From: Pseudomonas viridiflava | GTDB lineage: Bacteria; Pseudomonadota; Gammaproteobacteria; Pseudomonadales; Pseudomonadaceae | NCBI RefSeq assembly: GCF_900602065.1 | Contig: NZ_UWFN01000091.1 | Coordinates: forward strand, 167,625 to 231,624 | Direction: 5' to 3' | DNA length: 64,000 nt | Shown here: piece after piece, positions 47,753 through 56,619 of the stretch | Numbering within the stretch: position 1 is the first letter of the stretch | Layout of the letters: every line of letters begins with the position of its first letter | The notes under the pieces: generated by a model | What the model saw: the letters and a program-made list of their open reading frames with translations, nothing else | What the model was told of the DNA's origin: nothing | Database searches by the model: none | Made by a program: the position numbers and the translations under genes

Positions 47753-48844
47753 ATGGGCTCAATACTCAAGCAAGAAAAATTTCTCCTGCTGGCGATTCTG
47801 GCAACGTTCGTCGCTTACCCGTTTGAGCACTGGTTCCTCAACAACGGGCAGGGCATTGCGCTCACAGCGGGCATCGCGCTGGTTGGATTTATCGTCTGCG
47901 CGTCTTTGCGCGTCGCTCACCACGCCGAGTTGCTTGCTGAAAAAGTCGGCGATCCCTACGGCACCATGATCCTCACGCTTTCGGCTGTGCTGGTGGAAGT
48001 GGTCATCCTGGCGATCATGATGAGTAACGAACCGTCGCCAACGTTGGTGCGCGACACGATTTACTCGGCAGTGATGCTCGATATCAATGGCATCCTGGGC
48101 CTGGCTGCCTTGATGGGCGGTATCAAGCACGGCGAACAGTCCTACAACGATGATTCGGCACGCACCTACAGCGTGATGATTCTGACCGCGATGGGCGTTT
48201 CCATGGTCGTGCCGGAGTTCATCCCTGAAGGCGACTGGAAGATGTATTCGGCGTTCACCATTGGCGCGATGATCTTGCTCTACACCTTGTTCCTGCGTAT
48301 GCAGGTCGGGCCGCACAGCTACTTTTTCAGCTACAGCTATCCAGAGAAAAAGAAGCGCAAGGATCAGCCTGAAGCGCAGAGCGAACCGGTCAATCTGACG
48401 CTTTCGATTGGGACGCTGGTGCTGGGTGTGGTTGTCATTGGCGCACTGGCCGAAGTGATGTCCAAAACCGTCGACCTGGGCCTTGAAGGCACTGGCGCAC
48501 CGCCGGTCATGACGGCGATTCTGGTGGCAGCCATTTCAGCCGCGCCCGAAATTCTGACGGCCTTGCGTGCCGCGCTGGCAAACCGTATGCAGTCAGTGGT
48601 GAACATCGCTCTTGGTGCTTCGCTGTCGACGGTGATTCTGACGGTACCCGTCATGGAAGCCATGGCGCTTTACAGCGGCCAGCCGTTCCAGATGGCCATG
48701 ACCCCGGTGCAGACCGTGATGATTTTCATCACCTTGCTTGTCTGCGCGATCAACCTCAATGACGGTGAAACCAACGCGATAGAGGGCATGACCCACTTCG
48801 TACTGTTTGCGACATTCATCATGTTGTCGTTGTTGGGGTTGTAG
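47753..48844 (+). CDS. chaA: ChaA-type calcium/sodium:proton antiporter
   Basis: A 363-residue membrane protein with about ten or eleven helices and two alpha-repeats of the CaCA superfamily: LTLSAVLVEVVILAIMM (first repeat) and AAISAAPEILTALRAALANR (second). A hydrophilic loop with EKKKRKDQPEAQ separates the halves. ChaA exchanges cations for protons and aids alkali or salt tolerance. It stands alone rightward within the purine region. Confidence 0.9.
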   Translation: MGSILKQEKFLLLAILATFVAYPFEHWFLNNGQGIALTAGIALVGFIVCASLRVAHHAELLAEKVGDPYGTMILTLSAVLVEVVILAIMMSNEPSPTLVRDTIYSAVMLDINGILGLAALMGGIKHGEQSYNDDSARTYSVMILTAMGVSMVVPEFIPEGDWKMYSAFTIGAMILLYTLFLRMQVGPHSYFFSYSYPEKKKRKDQPEAQSEPVNLTLSIGTLVLGVVVIGALAEVMSKTVDLGLEGTGAPPVMTAILVAAISAAPEILTALRAALANRMQSVVNIALGASLSTVILTVPVMEAMALYSGQPFQMAMTPVQTVMIFITLLVCAINLNDGETNAIEGMTHFVLFATFIMLSLLGL

Positions 48845-48886
48845 CTGGAGCACCGCTTATGATCTCAAGCGCACGATGAACCTGTG

Positions 48887-49026
48887 CAGACTGTGTGAAA
48901 ACTACTGCGCTCGGCAATACCGCGTTAAAAACAGGCGAAAAATGCTCATTTAGAACACCTAGACTCCGCTTTTTCGCCTGTTTTTGCCTTGTCTTGCCGT
49001 CGCTCGCTACGTTTTCACACAGTCTG
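48887..49026. repeat. 140-bp palindromic element with 16-bp terminal inverted repeats
   Basis: CAGACTGTGTGAAAAC (48887-48902) is matched perfectly inverted by GTTTTCACACAGTCTG (49011-49026). A second perfect 16-bp pair, AAAAACAGGCGAAAAA (48927-48942) and TTTTTCGCCTGTTTTT (48970-48985), sits inside it. TGTG flanks both ends, a possible 4-bp target duplication, although the right copy is also the start of the next REPIN. It encodes no protein. MITE-like or dispersed regulatory repeat. Confidence 0.75.
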
Positions 49027-49118
49027 TGTGGGACCGAATTCATTCGGGAGAGGCCGGTACAGCCGCCGTATTACCTTCGTCAGGAATATCGCCTTCCCGG
49101 ATGAATTCGGTCCCACAG
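49027..49118. repeat. REPIN, CCGAATT class
   Basis: Arms TGTGGGACCGAATTCATTCG and CCCGGATGAATTCGGTCCCA abut the preceding 140-bp element directly. Both arms carry the CCG variant. Confidence 0.88.
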
Positions 49119-49156
49119 GTTCAGTGTTTAAGGTCCGCCGGTGTGTACAGAAATCA

Positions 49157-50512
49157 TCAACCGCGAATCAACGCTCGCGCTGCCTGGCTGTGATCGGCAA
49201 TCAGGCCCTTCAAATCAAGGCCTTCTACCTGCCCATCAATCACTCGCCACTGCCCGCCAATCATGACTCGATCGGCGCGATCGGCGCCGCACAGCAGCAG
49301 TGCCGATACTGGATCATGGCTGCCGGAGAAACGCAGTTCGTCCAGTTTGAACATCGCCAGATCCGCCTGTTTGCCGACTGCCAGTTCGCCGATGTCGGTT
49401 CGGCCGAGTAACTGCGCAGATCCTTTTGTGGCCCAGCCAAGCACAAGCTCCGGGGTGATTTTTTCTGCTCCGTAACGAAGGCGTTGCAGATACAGCGCCT
49501 GTCGCGTTTCGAGGATCATGTTCGAGGCGTCGTTGGAGGCCGAGCCGTCTACACCCAGCCCTAGCGGAGCGCCTGCTGAGATCAGATCCAGTGTCGGGCA
49601 AATGCCCGAGGCCAGACGCATGTTCGAGCTTGGGCAGTGACAGACACCTGTGCCAGCCGAACCCAGTCGGGTGATTTCGTCAGGGTTGAAATGAATGCCG
49701 TGGGCGAGCCAGGTGCGCGGCCCCAGCCAGCCGACGCTGTCCAGATAATCGACAGTGCGCAAGCCGAAGCGCTGCAGGCAGAAGTCCTCTTCATCCAGAG
49801 TTTCGGCCAGATGGGTGTGCAGGCGGACATCCAGTTTTTCTGCCAGATCAGCGCTTGCACGCATGATCTCGGGCGTGACCGAAAACGGGGAGCAGGGTGC
49901 CAGGGCGATCTGAATCTGAGCGCCTGCGCCGCGCTGGTGATAGCGGTCGATCAAACGCTGGCTGTCTTCGAGGATGACCTCACCTTGCTGTACGGTTTGT
50001 TGCGGTGGTAACCCTCCGTCGTCTACACCCAGGCTCATCGAGCCTCGGGTGAGCATCGCGCGCATTCCCAATTCACGGACGCTCTCAACCTGCACATCGA
50101 TGGCGTTTTCCAGGCCGTCGGGAAACAGATAGTGATGATCCGCCGCTGTGGTGCATCCCGACAGTAGTAACTCGACCAACGCAACTTTGCTGGCCAGTGC
50201 GAGTTTCTCTGGAGTCAAACGCGCCCAGACCGGATACAAGGTTTTCAGCCATGGGAATAATGGCTGGTTGACCACTGGAGCCCAGGCCCGCGTGAGGGTT
50301 TGATAAAAATGGTGATGAGTGTTGATCGAGCCCGGTAGCAGCACATGCTCGCGGGCGTCGAACACTTGATCGCAAGGGCTCGACGGTAACTGACCAGCGC
50401 CGAGTACTTCGGCGATGAGGCCATTTTCAATGACCAGGCCGCCTCGGGTATCAAGGTCGTTGGCAGTGAAAGCAGCAAGGGGATTTTTCAACCAGATACG
50501 GATCGCGGGCAT
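49157..50512 (-). CDS. 8-oxoguanine deaminase (PA0142 type)
   Basis: A 451-residue metal-dependent amidohydrolase of the ATZ/TRZ-like group: HxH in INTHHHFYQTLTRAW, His in HTHLAETLDEE, His in WLAHGIHF and Asp in LGVDGSASNDAS. The HHHFYQTLTRAW segment is characteristic of the enzymes shown in Pseudomonas (PA0142) to deaminate 8-oxoguanine to urate. It would detoxify or recycle oxidised guanine. It lies between chaA and the SDR gene, leftward, within the purine region. Confidence 0.9.
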   Translation of the reverse strand: MPAIRIWLKNPLAAFTANDLDTRGGLVIENGLIAEVLGAGQLPSSPCDQVFDAREHVLLPGSINTHHHFYQTLTRAWAPVVNQPLFPWLKTLYPVWARLTPEKLALASKVALVELLLSGCTTAADHHYLFPDGLENAIDVQVESVRELGMRAMLTRGSMSLGVDDGGLPPQQTVQQGEVILEDSQRLIDRYHQRGAGAQIQIALAPCSPFSVTPEIMRASADLAEKLDVRLHTHLAETLDEEDFCLQRFGLRTVDYLDSVGWLGPRTWLAHGIHFNPDEITRLGSAGTGVCHCPSSNMRLASGICPTLDLISAGAPLGLGVDGSASNDASNMILETRQALYLQRLRYGAEKITPELVLGWATKGSAQLLGRTDIGELAVGKQADLAMFKLDELRFSGSHDPVSALLLCGADRADRVMIGGQWRVIDGQVEGLDLKGLIADHSQAARALIRG

Positions 50513-50631
50513 TGTGCCGGCTCCTCTGAAAGACAGGTTCAGGTTAGCCAGCTCAGTGTTGCCCTGTCTGCTGATCCAGGGTCGCTGGCGCTTTGCAGCG
50601 CCGGCGAGGCCGAGATTCTACCTGTGATCCC

Positions 50632-50736
50632 GGTAGGAGCCAACTTGTTGGCGAGAGGTTCTACGCGGTGCATCAGGCAATCCGCTATCGAGGCCTCGCG
50701 GTGCTCGGTGGAGCGCCACCCCGGCCTCTGCTACAG
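50632..50736. repeat. Degenerate REP-like palindrome
   Basis: GGTAGGAGCCAACTTGTTGG on the left and GGCCTCTGCTACAG on the right bracket about 70 bases with an internal CGAGGCCTCG. The arms no longer match well. Confidence 0.45.
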
Positions 50737-50763
50737 AAGAACATTCCGATTCTAATAGTTATT

Positions 50764-51450
50764 TCACCACGGAATGGTTTCGCCTTTGTAGTCCACGAAG
50801 TAATGCCCGCCTTTACCCGCGTAGGCCACGAGTTGTTCCACTAGCCCGCGAGTGCTGGTCTCGACGTCGATAGCCGCAGCTTCGCCACCCATGTCGGTTT
50901 TCACCCAGCCCGGGTGCAAGGACAAAACGGTTGGCCGAGGCTCCGGCAACTGCAGCACGAAGCTGTTGGTCAGGGAGTTCAGGGCCGCTTTGCTCGCTTT
51001 GTACAGCGAAGCATCTGCCCCATCCGGACAGGTAACGCTGCCAAATCTGGAGCTCATGAAAGCCAATACACCCGTGGTTGGACGGATCTGCTGGACGAGA
51101 CGTTCAGCCAGCCGGATAGGGGCAATAGCGTTGGTGAGGAATAGCTGGGTCAGTTCAGCTGTGGTGATCTGCTCGGCGCTTTGTGGTCTTGGTCCCATGA
51201 TGCCGGCATTGATGACCACTACATCAAAGGCCTGTCCTTGCAGCGTGTTTTTCAAAGCATCGAGAGACGCTACGTCATCCATATCGAGGGTCTCGATACG
51301 GACGCCAGCGATTGCTTGGAGGTCAGTCGCTTTCTGTGGATCACGAACGGTTGCGGTGACGTTCCAGTTTTGTTCGGTCAGTCGTTTGACCAGCCCCAGG
51401 CCAATGCCGCGAGAGGCGCCGATGATCAGTGCAGTTTTTTGAGTGGACAA
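50764..51450 (-). CDS. Short-chain dehydrogenase/reductase
   Basis: A 228-residue classical SDR: LIIGASRGIGLGLV (cofactor), VVINAGIMGPRP, a catalytic Ser near MSSRFGSV and a YKASKAALN Tyr-Lys motif. Substrate is unknown. It is 19 bp downstream of the MerR-type gene and probably cotranscribed. Confidence 0.9.
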   Translation of the reverse strand: MSTQKTALIIGASRGIGLGLVKRLTEQNWNVTATVRDPQKATDLQAIAGVRIETLDMDDVASLDALKNTLQGQAFDVVVINAGIMGPRPQSAEQITTAELTQLFLTNAIAPIRLAERLVQQIRPTTGVLAFMSSRFGSVTCPDGADASLYKASKAALNSLTNSFVLQLPEPRPTVLSLHPGWVKTDMGGEAAAIDVETSTRGLVEQLVAYAGKGGHYFVDYKGETIPW

Positions 51451-51469
51451 AATTTTCTCCTGAACAGCG

Positions 51470-51823
51470 TTATGAGGGATTTAGCGGGCAGCTTTGGCCC
51501 AGCCGGTCCTGTAATTCGTTACGCAATTCGCCGAGTTCGGCGATGCGGGTTTCGACCAGTGCGAGTTTGTCCCGCAGTAGCTGAGTAATCGCCAGATCGG
51601 GTGCCGGTGTTTTCCAGAGTTCGGCAACGCTATGGCCGATTTCGTTCAGGCTGAAGCCCAGACGCTGTGCTGTCTTGATGAACTGCACCAGCTGCACCAT
51701 CTCTGCAGGATAGTGCCGATAGCCATTAGCGCTGCGTTGCGCGGCAATCAAACCGCGCTGCTCATAGAACCTCAGCGTGTCGCGGCTGACGTCGGTGGCT
51801 TGAGCCAGTTCACCAATGCGCAT
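51470..51823 (-). CDS. MerR-family regulator
   Basis: A 117-residue protein (MRIGELAQATDVSRDTLRFY) with the MerR winged helix, YEQRGLIAA, a dimerisation helix and a short tail with one Cys (GQSCPLNPS). A single C-terminal Cys argues against a classical metal-binding loop. It is divergent from a small membrane-protein gene, and the promoter between them has MerR-type architecture. Confidence 0.88.
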   Translation of the reverse strand: MRIGELAQATDVSRDTLRFYEQRGLIAAQRSANGYRHYPAEMVQLVQFIKTAQRLGFSLNEIGHSVAELWKTPAPDLAITQLLRDKLALVETRIAELGELRNELQDRLGQSCPLNPS

Positions 51824-51840
51824 ATTTCCGTTCCTTGGGG

Positions 51841-51872
51841 TTGACCATGGAGCGTACTCCAGCCTTTAGCCT
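51841..51872 (+). promoter_or_regulatory. MerR-type promoter with dyad spacer
   Basis: TTGACC at 51841-51846 and TAGCCT at 51867-51872 are separated by 20 bases that hold the dyad TGGAG-CGTA-CTCCA (51848-51861). Long spacers with a central dyad are typical of MerR-activated promoters; this one fires towards the membrane-protein gene. Confidence 0.7.
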
Positions 51873-51903
51873 GTTGAAACATTCAATCAACAGGAGCGTC
51901 TTT

Positions 51904-52314
51904 ATGTGGCAACCGCAACACTATCACCAAGTGGTCCGGGCCAGCGGCTGGTACGACCTTATTGTTACTGCAGCATTTGTCACGCCGTGGAGTTTTGTCG
52001 CGCTGCATGGGCTTTTATCCAGCTTGAGTCAGGCCTGGAATGTGCCCGGCACGCTGCCACCGTTCGAACCCATGCATATGTTGATGGCCAACTTGCTGGG
52101 GTCGATTGTGTGCGTCTGGTCAGTGTTACGGATTCGCGATCCGCAAAGGGTTTTCGGACGTTACGATGCGGTGGGTCGCTTGCTGTTCGCAACCTGGCAG
52201 ATATATGCCCTGATGCAAGGAGCGACGTGGTTGCTGGCGGGATTTCTGATCATGGAGTTGATGTGGGCGGTGTTGCAGTTATTACCGGTCCGCTCGATTA
52301 ACAAGCAACTGTAG
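51904..52314 (+). CDS. Four-helix membrane protein of unknown function
   Basis: The ATG at 51904, after AACAGGAG, gives 136 residues with about four hydrophobic segments (residues 15-35, 55-75, 88-108 and 110-130) and conserved-looking WYD and PFEPMHMLMAN stretches. I do not recognise the family with confidence. The MerR-type promoter just upstream suggests induction by the ligand of the neighbouring regulator. Confidence 0.75.
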   Translation: MWQPQHYHQVVRASGWYDLIVTAAFVTPWSFVALHGLLSSLSQAWNVPGTLPPFEPMHMLMANLLGSIVCVWSVLRIRDPQRVFGRYDAVGRLLFATWQIYALMQGATWLLAGFLIMELMWAVLQLLPVRSINKQL

Positions 52315-52340
52315 GAGCGCCACCCCGGTCGCTCCTGCAG
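52309..52340. repeat. Single short REP-like hairpin
   Basis: CTGTAGGAGCG and CGCTCCTGCAG pair around ACCCCGGT-type bases, starting inside the last codons of the membrane-protein gene. It may serve as a transcription stop between convergent genes. Confidence 0.6.
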
Positions 52341-52361
52341 CCTCATTTTTTCAGCTCTGTG

Positions 52362-53288
52362 TTAATGCCCCGCCTGCCAGGGCTGCCCCAGCGAAACCGG
52401 GGCATACAGCCGGGTGCGCAGGGCATTGCGCGACAGCATCACCAATACCAGGATGGTCGCTACATACGGGAGCATCGCCAGCAGGTTGGAAGGGATCGCC
52501 AGGCCAATACCTTGTGCAACCAAATGCAGGATGCTGGCGAGGCCAAACAGGTACGCGCCCAACAGCAGACGCCATACTCGCCAACTGGCGAATACAACCA
52601 GAGCCAGGGCGATCCAGCCGCGGCCGGCGCTCATGTTCTCTGCCCACATCGGTGTGTACGCCAACGACAGATAGGCACCCGCCAGGCCAGCCATCGCGCC
52701 GCCGAACAATACTGCCAGGGTCCTCACCCGCAAAACGGGCAAACCCATGGCGCTGGCCGCGTCCGGGTTTTCGCCGACTGCCTGGATAATCAGGCCCACG
52801 CGGCTTTTCAGCAGTGCCCAGACCACCAGCGCAAACAGTGCAAAGGACAGGTAAACCAGAATGTCCTGAGCGAACAGCATGCGGCCGATCAGCGGGATGT
52901 CGCTCAGGTAGGGGATCAGAATCGGCTCGAAACCTTGCAGGGGTTTACCCACCCAGGCAGCGCCAACGAAGCTCGACAGGCCTACGCCAAAAATAGTCAG
53001 CGCCAACCCTGTTGCGACCTGATTGGCATTGAAGACCAGCGCCACCACCGCGAATAACCCCGACAGCAGCATGCCCGCCATCATCGCGAGTAACACCCCA
53101 AGCCAAAGATTGCCGGTACTCAGGGCAATAATGAAGCCGATCACGGCCCCAAACAGCATCATGCCTTCTTGCCCAAGATTGAGGACGCCGCTTTTTTCAC
53201 AGATCAGTTCGCCCAGTGCAACCAGCAGCAGTGGCGTTCCGCAGCGCACCATGGCAAAGAAAATATTGCTCAGCAGATCGATATCCAT
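52362..53288 (-). CDS. Nucleoside ABC transporter permease
   Basis: A 308-residue BPD_transp_2-family permease with about eight or nine helices. Neighbouring genes and the BMP protein point to purine nucleoside uptake. The start is the ATG at 53286-53288, overlapping the stop of the preceding permease (GTGATG); a GTG one codon earlier (53291) is equally possible. The overlap implies coupled translation. Confidence 0.9.
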   Translation of the reverse strand: MDIDLLSNIFFAMVRCGTPLLLVALGELICEKSGVLNLGQEGMMLFGAVIGFIIALSTGNLWLGVLLAMMAGMLLSGLFAVVALVFNANQVATGLALTIFGVGLSSFVGAAWVGKPLQGFEPILIPYLSDIPLIGRMLFAQDILVYLSFALFALVVWALLKSRVGLIIQAVGENPDAASAMGLPVLRVRTLAVLFGGAMAGLAGAYLSLAYTPMWAENMSAGRGWIALALVVFASWRVWRLLLGAYLFGLASILHLVAQGIGLAIPSNLLAMLPYVATILVLVMLSRNALRTRLYAPVSLGQPWQAGH

Positions 53289-54391
53289 CACACAGCTCCC
53301 GTGGCAACGGGTGCCATCTGACGTTTTGCCCAGCGCGCTTTCAGGCGTGGGCGATAAAGGATCAACACATCACAAGCCAGCAGGAAGAACAGCATCATCC
53401 CTTGAAACAGCTGAGTGATGGCCTGAGGTAAATTCAGCGCCATCTGCGCGTTTTCTCCGCCCAGGTACAGCAGCGCCATCAGCAAGCTGGCGAACAAAAT
53501 ACCGATTGGATTGAGGCGGCCAAGGAACGCTACGGTAATCGCTGCGTAGCCATAACCCGGCGACACTTGCGGGACCAGTTGACCAATCGGGCCTGCAACT
53601 TCGCTGACCCCGGCCAATCCTGCGAGGCCGCCGCTGATCAGCAAGGCAAGCCAGACCAGACGTTTTTCCCGAAACCCAACGAAACCTGCAGCGCGTTTAT
53701 CCAGACCCAGCACCTTGATCTGAAAACCGACAAAGCTGCGTTGCAGCAAAACCCAAACGGCAACCAGTGCCAGCAAGGCGAAGTACACACCGGCATGTAC
53801 GCGGCCATCTTCGCTGAGCAGGGGTAAGCGGCTGGCGTCACCGAACATTGCCGACTCCGGAAAATTCATTCCGGCTGGGTCCTTCAGCGGCCCATGCACG
53901 AAAAACAAAAGGAGGTTCAGCGCGATGTAATTGAGCATGATGCTGGTCAGGATTTCATTGGCGTTGAAGTGGGTGCGCAGCCACGCGGTCAGGCCCGCCC
54001 AAGCAGCGCCACCGAGGGTGCCAACCAGCAGGATCAGCACCAGTGCCCAGCGGCTTTCCATGTCAATGATGTTGACCGCCAATGCACTACCCGCCAGTGC
54101 GCCCATCAACAGCTGACCTTCGGCACCGATGTTCCAGATCCGCGCTTGATAAGCGACCGCCAAACCCAGGGCGCAGAGCAGAATGGGCAGCGCCTTGACC
54201 ATTAATTCGGATACGCCGTACCAGTCGCTAACTGGTGCAATCAGCAAAGTATGCAGAGTAAGCAAAGGGTCCAGGCCCAATGCAAGAAACAGTAATGAGC
54301 CGCAGATCAGGGTCAATACGGCGGCCAGCAGTGGCGAAAACCACAACATGGCTCGTGATTGTTGCCCGCGCGGTTCCAGAGAAAGCAGCAT
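53288..54391 (-). CDS. Nucleoside ABC transporter permease
   Basis: A 367-residue BPD_transp_2-family permease with about nine or ten helices; it has the longer N-terminal region (about 30 residues) seen in NupB/YufP-like partners. It pairs with the shorter permease to form the membrane domain. It lies 11 bp after the ATP-binding gene in the same leftward operon. Confidence 0.9.
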   Translation of the reverse strand: MLLSLEPRGQQSRAMLWFSPLLAAVLTLICGSLLFLALGLDPLLTLHTLLIAPVSDWYGVSELMVKALPILLCALGLAVAYQARIWNIGAEGQLLMGALAGSALAVNIIDMESRWALVLILLVGTLGGAAWAGLTAWLRTHFNANEILTSIMLNYIALNLLLFFVHGPLKDPAGMNFPESAMFGDASRLPLLSEDGRVHAGVYFALLALVAVWVLLQRSFVGFQIKVLGLDKRAAGFVGFREKRLVWLALLISGGLAGLAGVSEVAGPIGQLVPQVSPGYGYAAITVAFLGRLNPIGILFASLLMALLYLGGENAQMALNLPQAITQLFQGMMLFFLLACDVLILYRPRLKARWAKRQMAPVATGAV

Positions 54392-54402
54392 CGGAAACTC
54401 CG

Positions 54403-55971
54403 TTAATTAAGCGCGGCGGCTTGGAATTGAGGTTGAGTGCCAGGCGGTGCATCGAATTCACCAGCCATCCAGCCGCCGACCTGCACGGGCGAGGTCTGCC
54501 CGGTCGGCACAAGAGGGGAGAGCCTGCCACTGCTCAGCGCGGCAAGGCGGTCGCTGATCTGGAACAGTTCGTCGAGGTCTTCTGATATCACCAGGATCGC
54601 GGCGCCAGCATCGCGCAAGGCAATCAGCGCACGATGAATCGCTGCGGCGGCACCCACGTCGACTCCCCAGGTCGGGTGCGCGGCGACCAACAACTTCGGG
54701 TTCTGCAGGATTTCGCGGCCCAGAATAAATTTCTGCAAGTTGCCGCCAGACAGGCTGCGAGCCGGAGCTTGAGCGTCGGGTGTCTTGACTGCGAAGCGTT
54801 TGATGATTTCATCAGCCAGACTTCTGACCTTGTCGCGCTGGATCAGGCCATTACTGACCAGGCCCTGTTGAAAGGCAGTCAGCAGAGCGTTATCACTAAG
54901 GCTCAAATCTGGAACGGCACCGTGCCCGAGTCGTTCTGCCGGAACAAAGGCCAGACCATTGCTACGGCGCGCATCCGGACGCAGATGACCGACGTTCGCC
55001 TCCGCGAACCGGATACTCGCGGACAGCGCATGGCTCAGCGTTTGTTCGCCGCTGAGCAGTGCGAGCAGCTCGTCCTGACCGTTACCTGCCACACCTGCGA
55101 TGCCGACGATCTCGCCGCTACGCACTTCAAGGTCGATGTTGACCAGAGAACATCCGAAGGGATCGGGGTTATGCCAAGAGAGCTTTTCCACTTGTAGAAA
55201 CGGCTTTTGACCTGTGACTTTTGGATACTGTGCGGTCAAGCCTTCAGCGTCACCGACCATCAACCGGGCGAGCTCCAGGTCAGAGCACTGTGCCGGGATG
55301 CAATGCCCGGACACCTTGCCACCTCGAAGTACGGTCGCGCTGTGACATAAGGCCCTGACCTCACCCAGTTTGTGGCTGATAAACAGAATGCTGCAGCCTT
55401 CCTCGGCCAGGCGGCGCAGGGTGACGAATAGTTCGTCAGCTTCCTGAGGCGTCAACACCGAAGTAGGTTCATCAAGAATCAGCAGGCGGATGTCCTGCAT
55501 CAGGCAACGAATGATCTCGACTTTCTGCCGCTCGCCGATCGACAGGCTGTGGACAAGTCGTTGCGGCTCGACGGCCATGCCGTAGCGTTGCGAGACTTCG
55601 CGAATTTTTGGTTCCAGTTGCTTGGGTGTGCCAGCCGCGCCGCCCATCGCCAGCGCGATGTTCTGGGCGACCGTCAGGGTTTCGAACAACGAGAAATGCT
55701 GGAACACCATGCCGATGCCCAAGCTTCGGGCCTGGGCTGGATTGCGCATTTTCAGAGCTTGCCCCTGCCAGACGATTTCGCCTGAATCGGGCTGCGTCAC
55801 GCCGTAGATGATTTTCATCAGGGTGCTTTTGCCTGCGCCGTTTTCGCCGAGCAAGGCGTGGATTTCTCCGGGCGGAATATTCAGGTCAATGGCATCGTTG
55901 GCCAGGCAACCGGGATAGCGTTTGCTGATGGCACGAAGTTGCAGGCGTGCGGGCGTCACAGGGTTTGGCAT
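54403..55971 (-). CDS. RbsA-like ABC transporter ATPase (two NBDs)
   Basis: A 522-residue fused ATPase. NBD1 is complete: GENGAGKSTLMK, LSIGERQKVEII and LLILDEPTSVLTP. NBD2 has a degenerate Walker A (VAGNGQDELLALLSG, no Lys), an intact LSGGNLQKFILGRE signature and a weakened Walker B, a pattern common in nucleoside and sugar importers. First gene of the ABC operon; a RutR-like operator sits 45 bp upstream. Confidence 0.93.
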   Translation of the reverse strand: MPNPVTPARLQLRAISKRYPGCLANDAIDLNIPPGEIHALLGENGAGKSTLMKIIYGVTQPDSGEIVWQGQALKMRNPAQARSLGIGMVFQHFSLFETLTVAQNIALAMGGAAGTPKQLEPKIREVSQRYGMAVEPQRLVHSLSIGERQKVEIIRCLMQDIRLLILDEPTSVLTPQEADELFVTLRRLAEEGCSILFISHKLGEVRALCHSATVLRGGKVSGHCIPAQCSDLELARLMVGDAEGLTAQYPKVTGQKPFLQVEKLSWHNPDPFGCSLVNIDLEVRSGEIVGIAGVAGNGQDELLALLSGEQTLSHALSASIRFAEANVGHLRPDARRSNGLAFVPAERLGHGAVPDLSLSDNALLTAFQQGLVSNGLIQRDKVRSLADEIIKRFAVKTPDAQAPARSLSGGNLQKFILGREILQNPKLLVAAHPTWGVDVGAAAAIHRALIALRDAGAAILVISEDLDELFQISDRLAALSSGRLSPLVPTGQTSPVQVGGWMAGEFDAPPGTQPQFQAAALN

Positions 55972-56015
55972 GACAGGCTCAAGGTAAGAGGATCGCTTGT
56001 GGATATAGCAATTTC

Positions 56016-56031
56016 CTGGCCAGGCAGTCAG
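56016..56031 (-). promoter_or_regulatory. RutR-like operator upstream of the ABC operon
   Basis: CTGGCCAGGCAGTCAG matches CTGNCCA-N6-CAG, the pattern shared with the sites at 47448 and 59531. It lies 45 bp upstream of the ATPase start, the same distance as the NCS2 site. Confidence 0.5.
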
Positions 56032-56252
56032 GTTTTTTGGGAGGCAGTTCGCAATCGCTTGTAACTACTGAGTTGTAACGACTCTAGCTCAACTTTTGTT
56101 GGGAATTGAAACTGGATTCGAAGTCTCTTTGAGCACCAGATCGGGGCGTGTTTCGGTAGACATGGCGCAATATCGCTCAGCCGGATTGAGCGAAAAACAT
56201 ACAGTTGCTATTCAGTCAGGCTGCTTCGGCCTCGCCGAGACCCTTGCACCTG

Positions 56253-56289
56253 TTATCCACAGGTTGTTCCACAGTAAATGTGCGCAAGG
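56253..56289 (+). repeat. DnaA-box-containing direct repeat, copy 1
   Basis: It begins with a perfect TTATCCACA and continues, after six variable bases, with CCACAGTAAATGTG. Copy 2 is at 56455. Confidence 0.65.
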
Positions 56290-56408
56290 TCAAAACATTG
56301 ATATAAGCCGCGACTCGTTAGTTTCGACCAGCGATAACGGGCCGTAACACGCTGTTTTCAAGAGGCTTTTGTCGCTATATGACATATTTGTATAAAAAAT
56401 GATCGATA

Positions 56409-56441
56409 GGCTGAAAGCCTGAGTTCATAAGGCTTTCAGCC
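56409..56441. terminator. Perfect 11-bp inverted repeat
   Basis: GGCTGAAAGCC and GGCTTTCAGCC flank an 11-base loop. Read leftward it is followed by TATCGATCATTTTTTAT, so it may terminate transcripts coming from yigZ. Confidence 0.5.
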
Positions 56442-56454
56442 GCATGTGCTCAGC

Positions 56455-56491
56455 TTATCCACAGCCGGATGCACAGTAATTGTGTGTAGGG
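56455..56491 (+). repeat. DnaA-box-containing direct repeat, copy 2
   Basis: TTATCCACA, six variable bases, then GCACAGTAATTGTG; same orientation and internal spacing as copy 1, 202 bp away. Confidence 0.65.
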
Positions 56492-56525
56492 CCTCTCTGG
56501 GAGATTGCCTGCAAGCGTTGATCCC

Positions 56526-56619
56526 GGTGGAAGCGAATTCATTCGCGAAAGGGGCCAGCGCATCCGCAGCTTATTTATCGTTTGAAATACCGCCTTCCCG
56601 AATGAATTCGGTCCCACAG
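56526..56619. repeat. REPIN, mixed GCGAATT/CCGAATT arms
   Basis: The left arm is GGTGGAAGCGAATTCATTCG and the right arm CCCGAATGAATTCGGTCCCA. The left arm has AAGC for GAGC. Confidence 0.8.

Noticed and set aside
56253..56463. Chromosomal replication origin
   Set aside because: Only two perfect DnaA boxes, and dnaA, dnaN and rpmH are not nearby.
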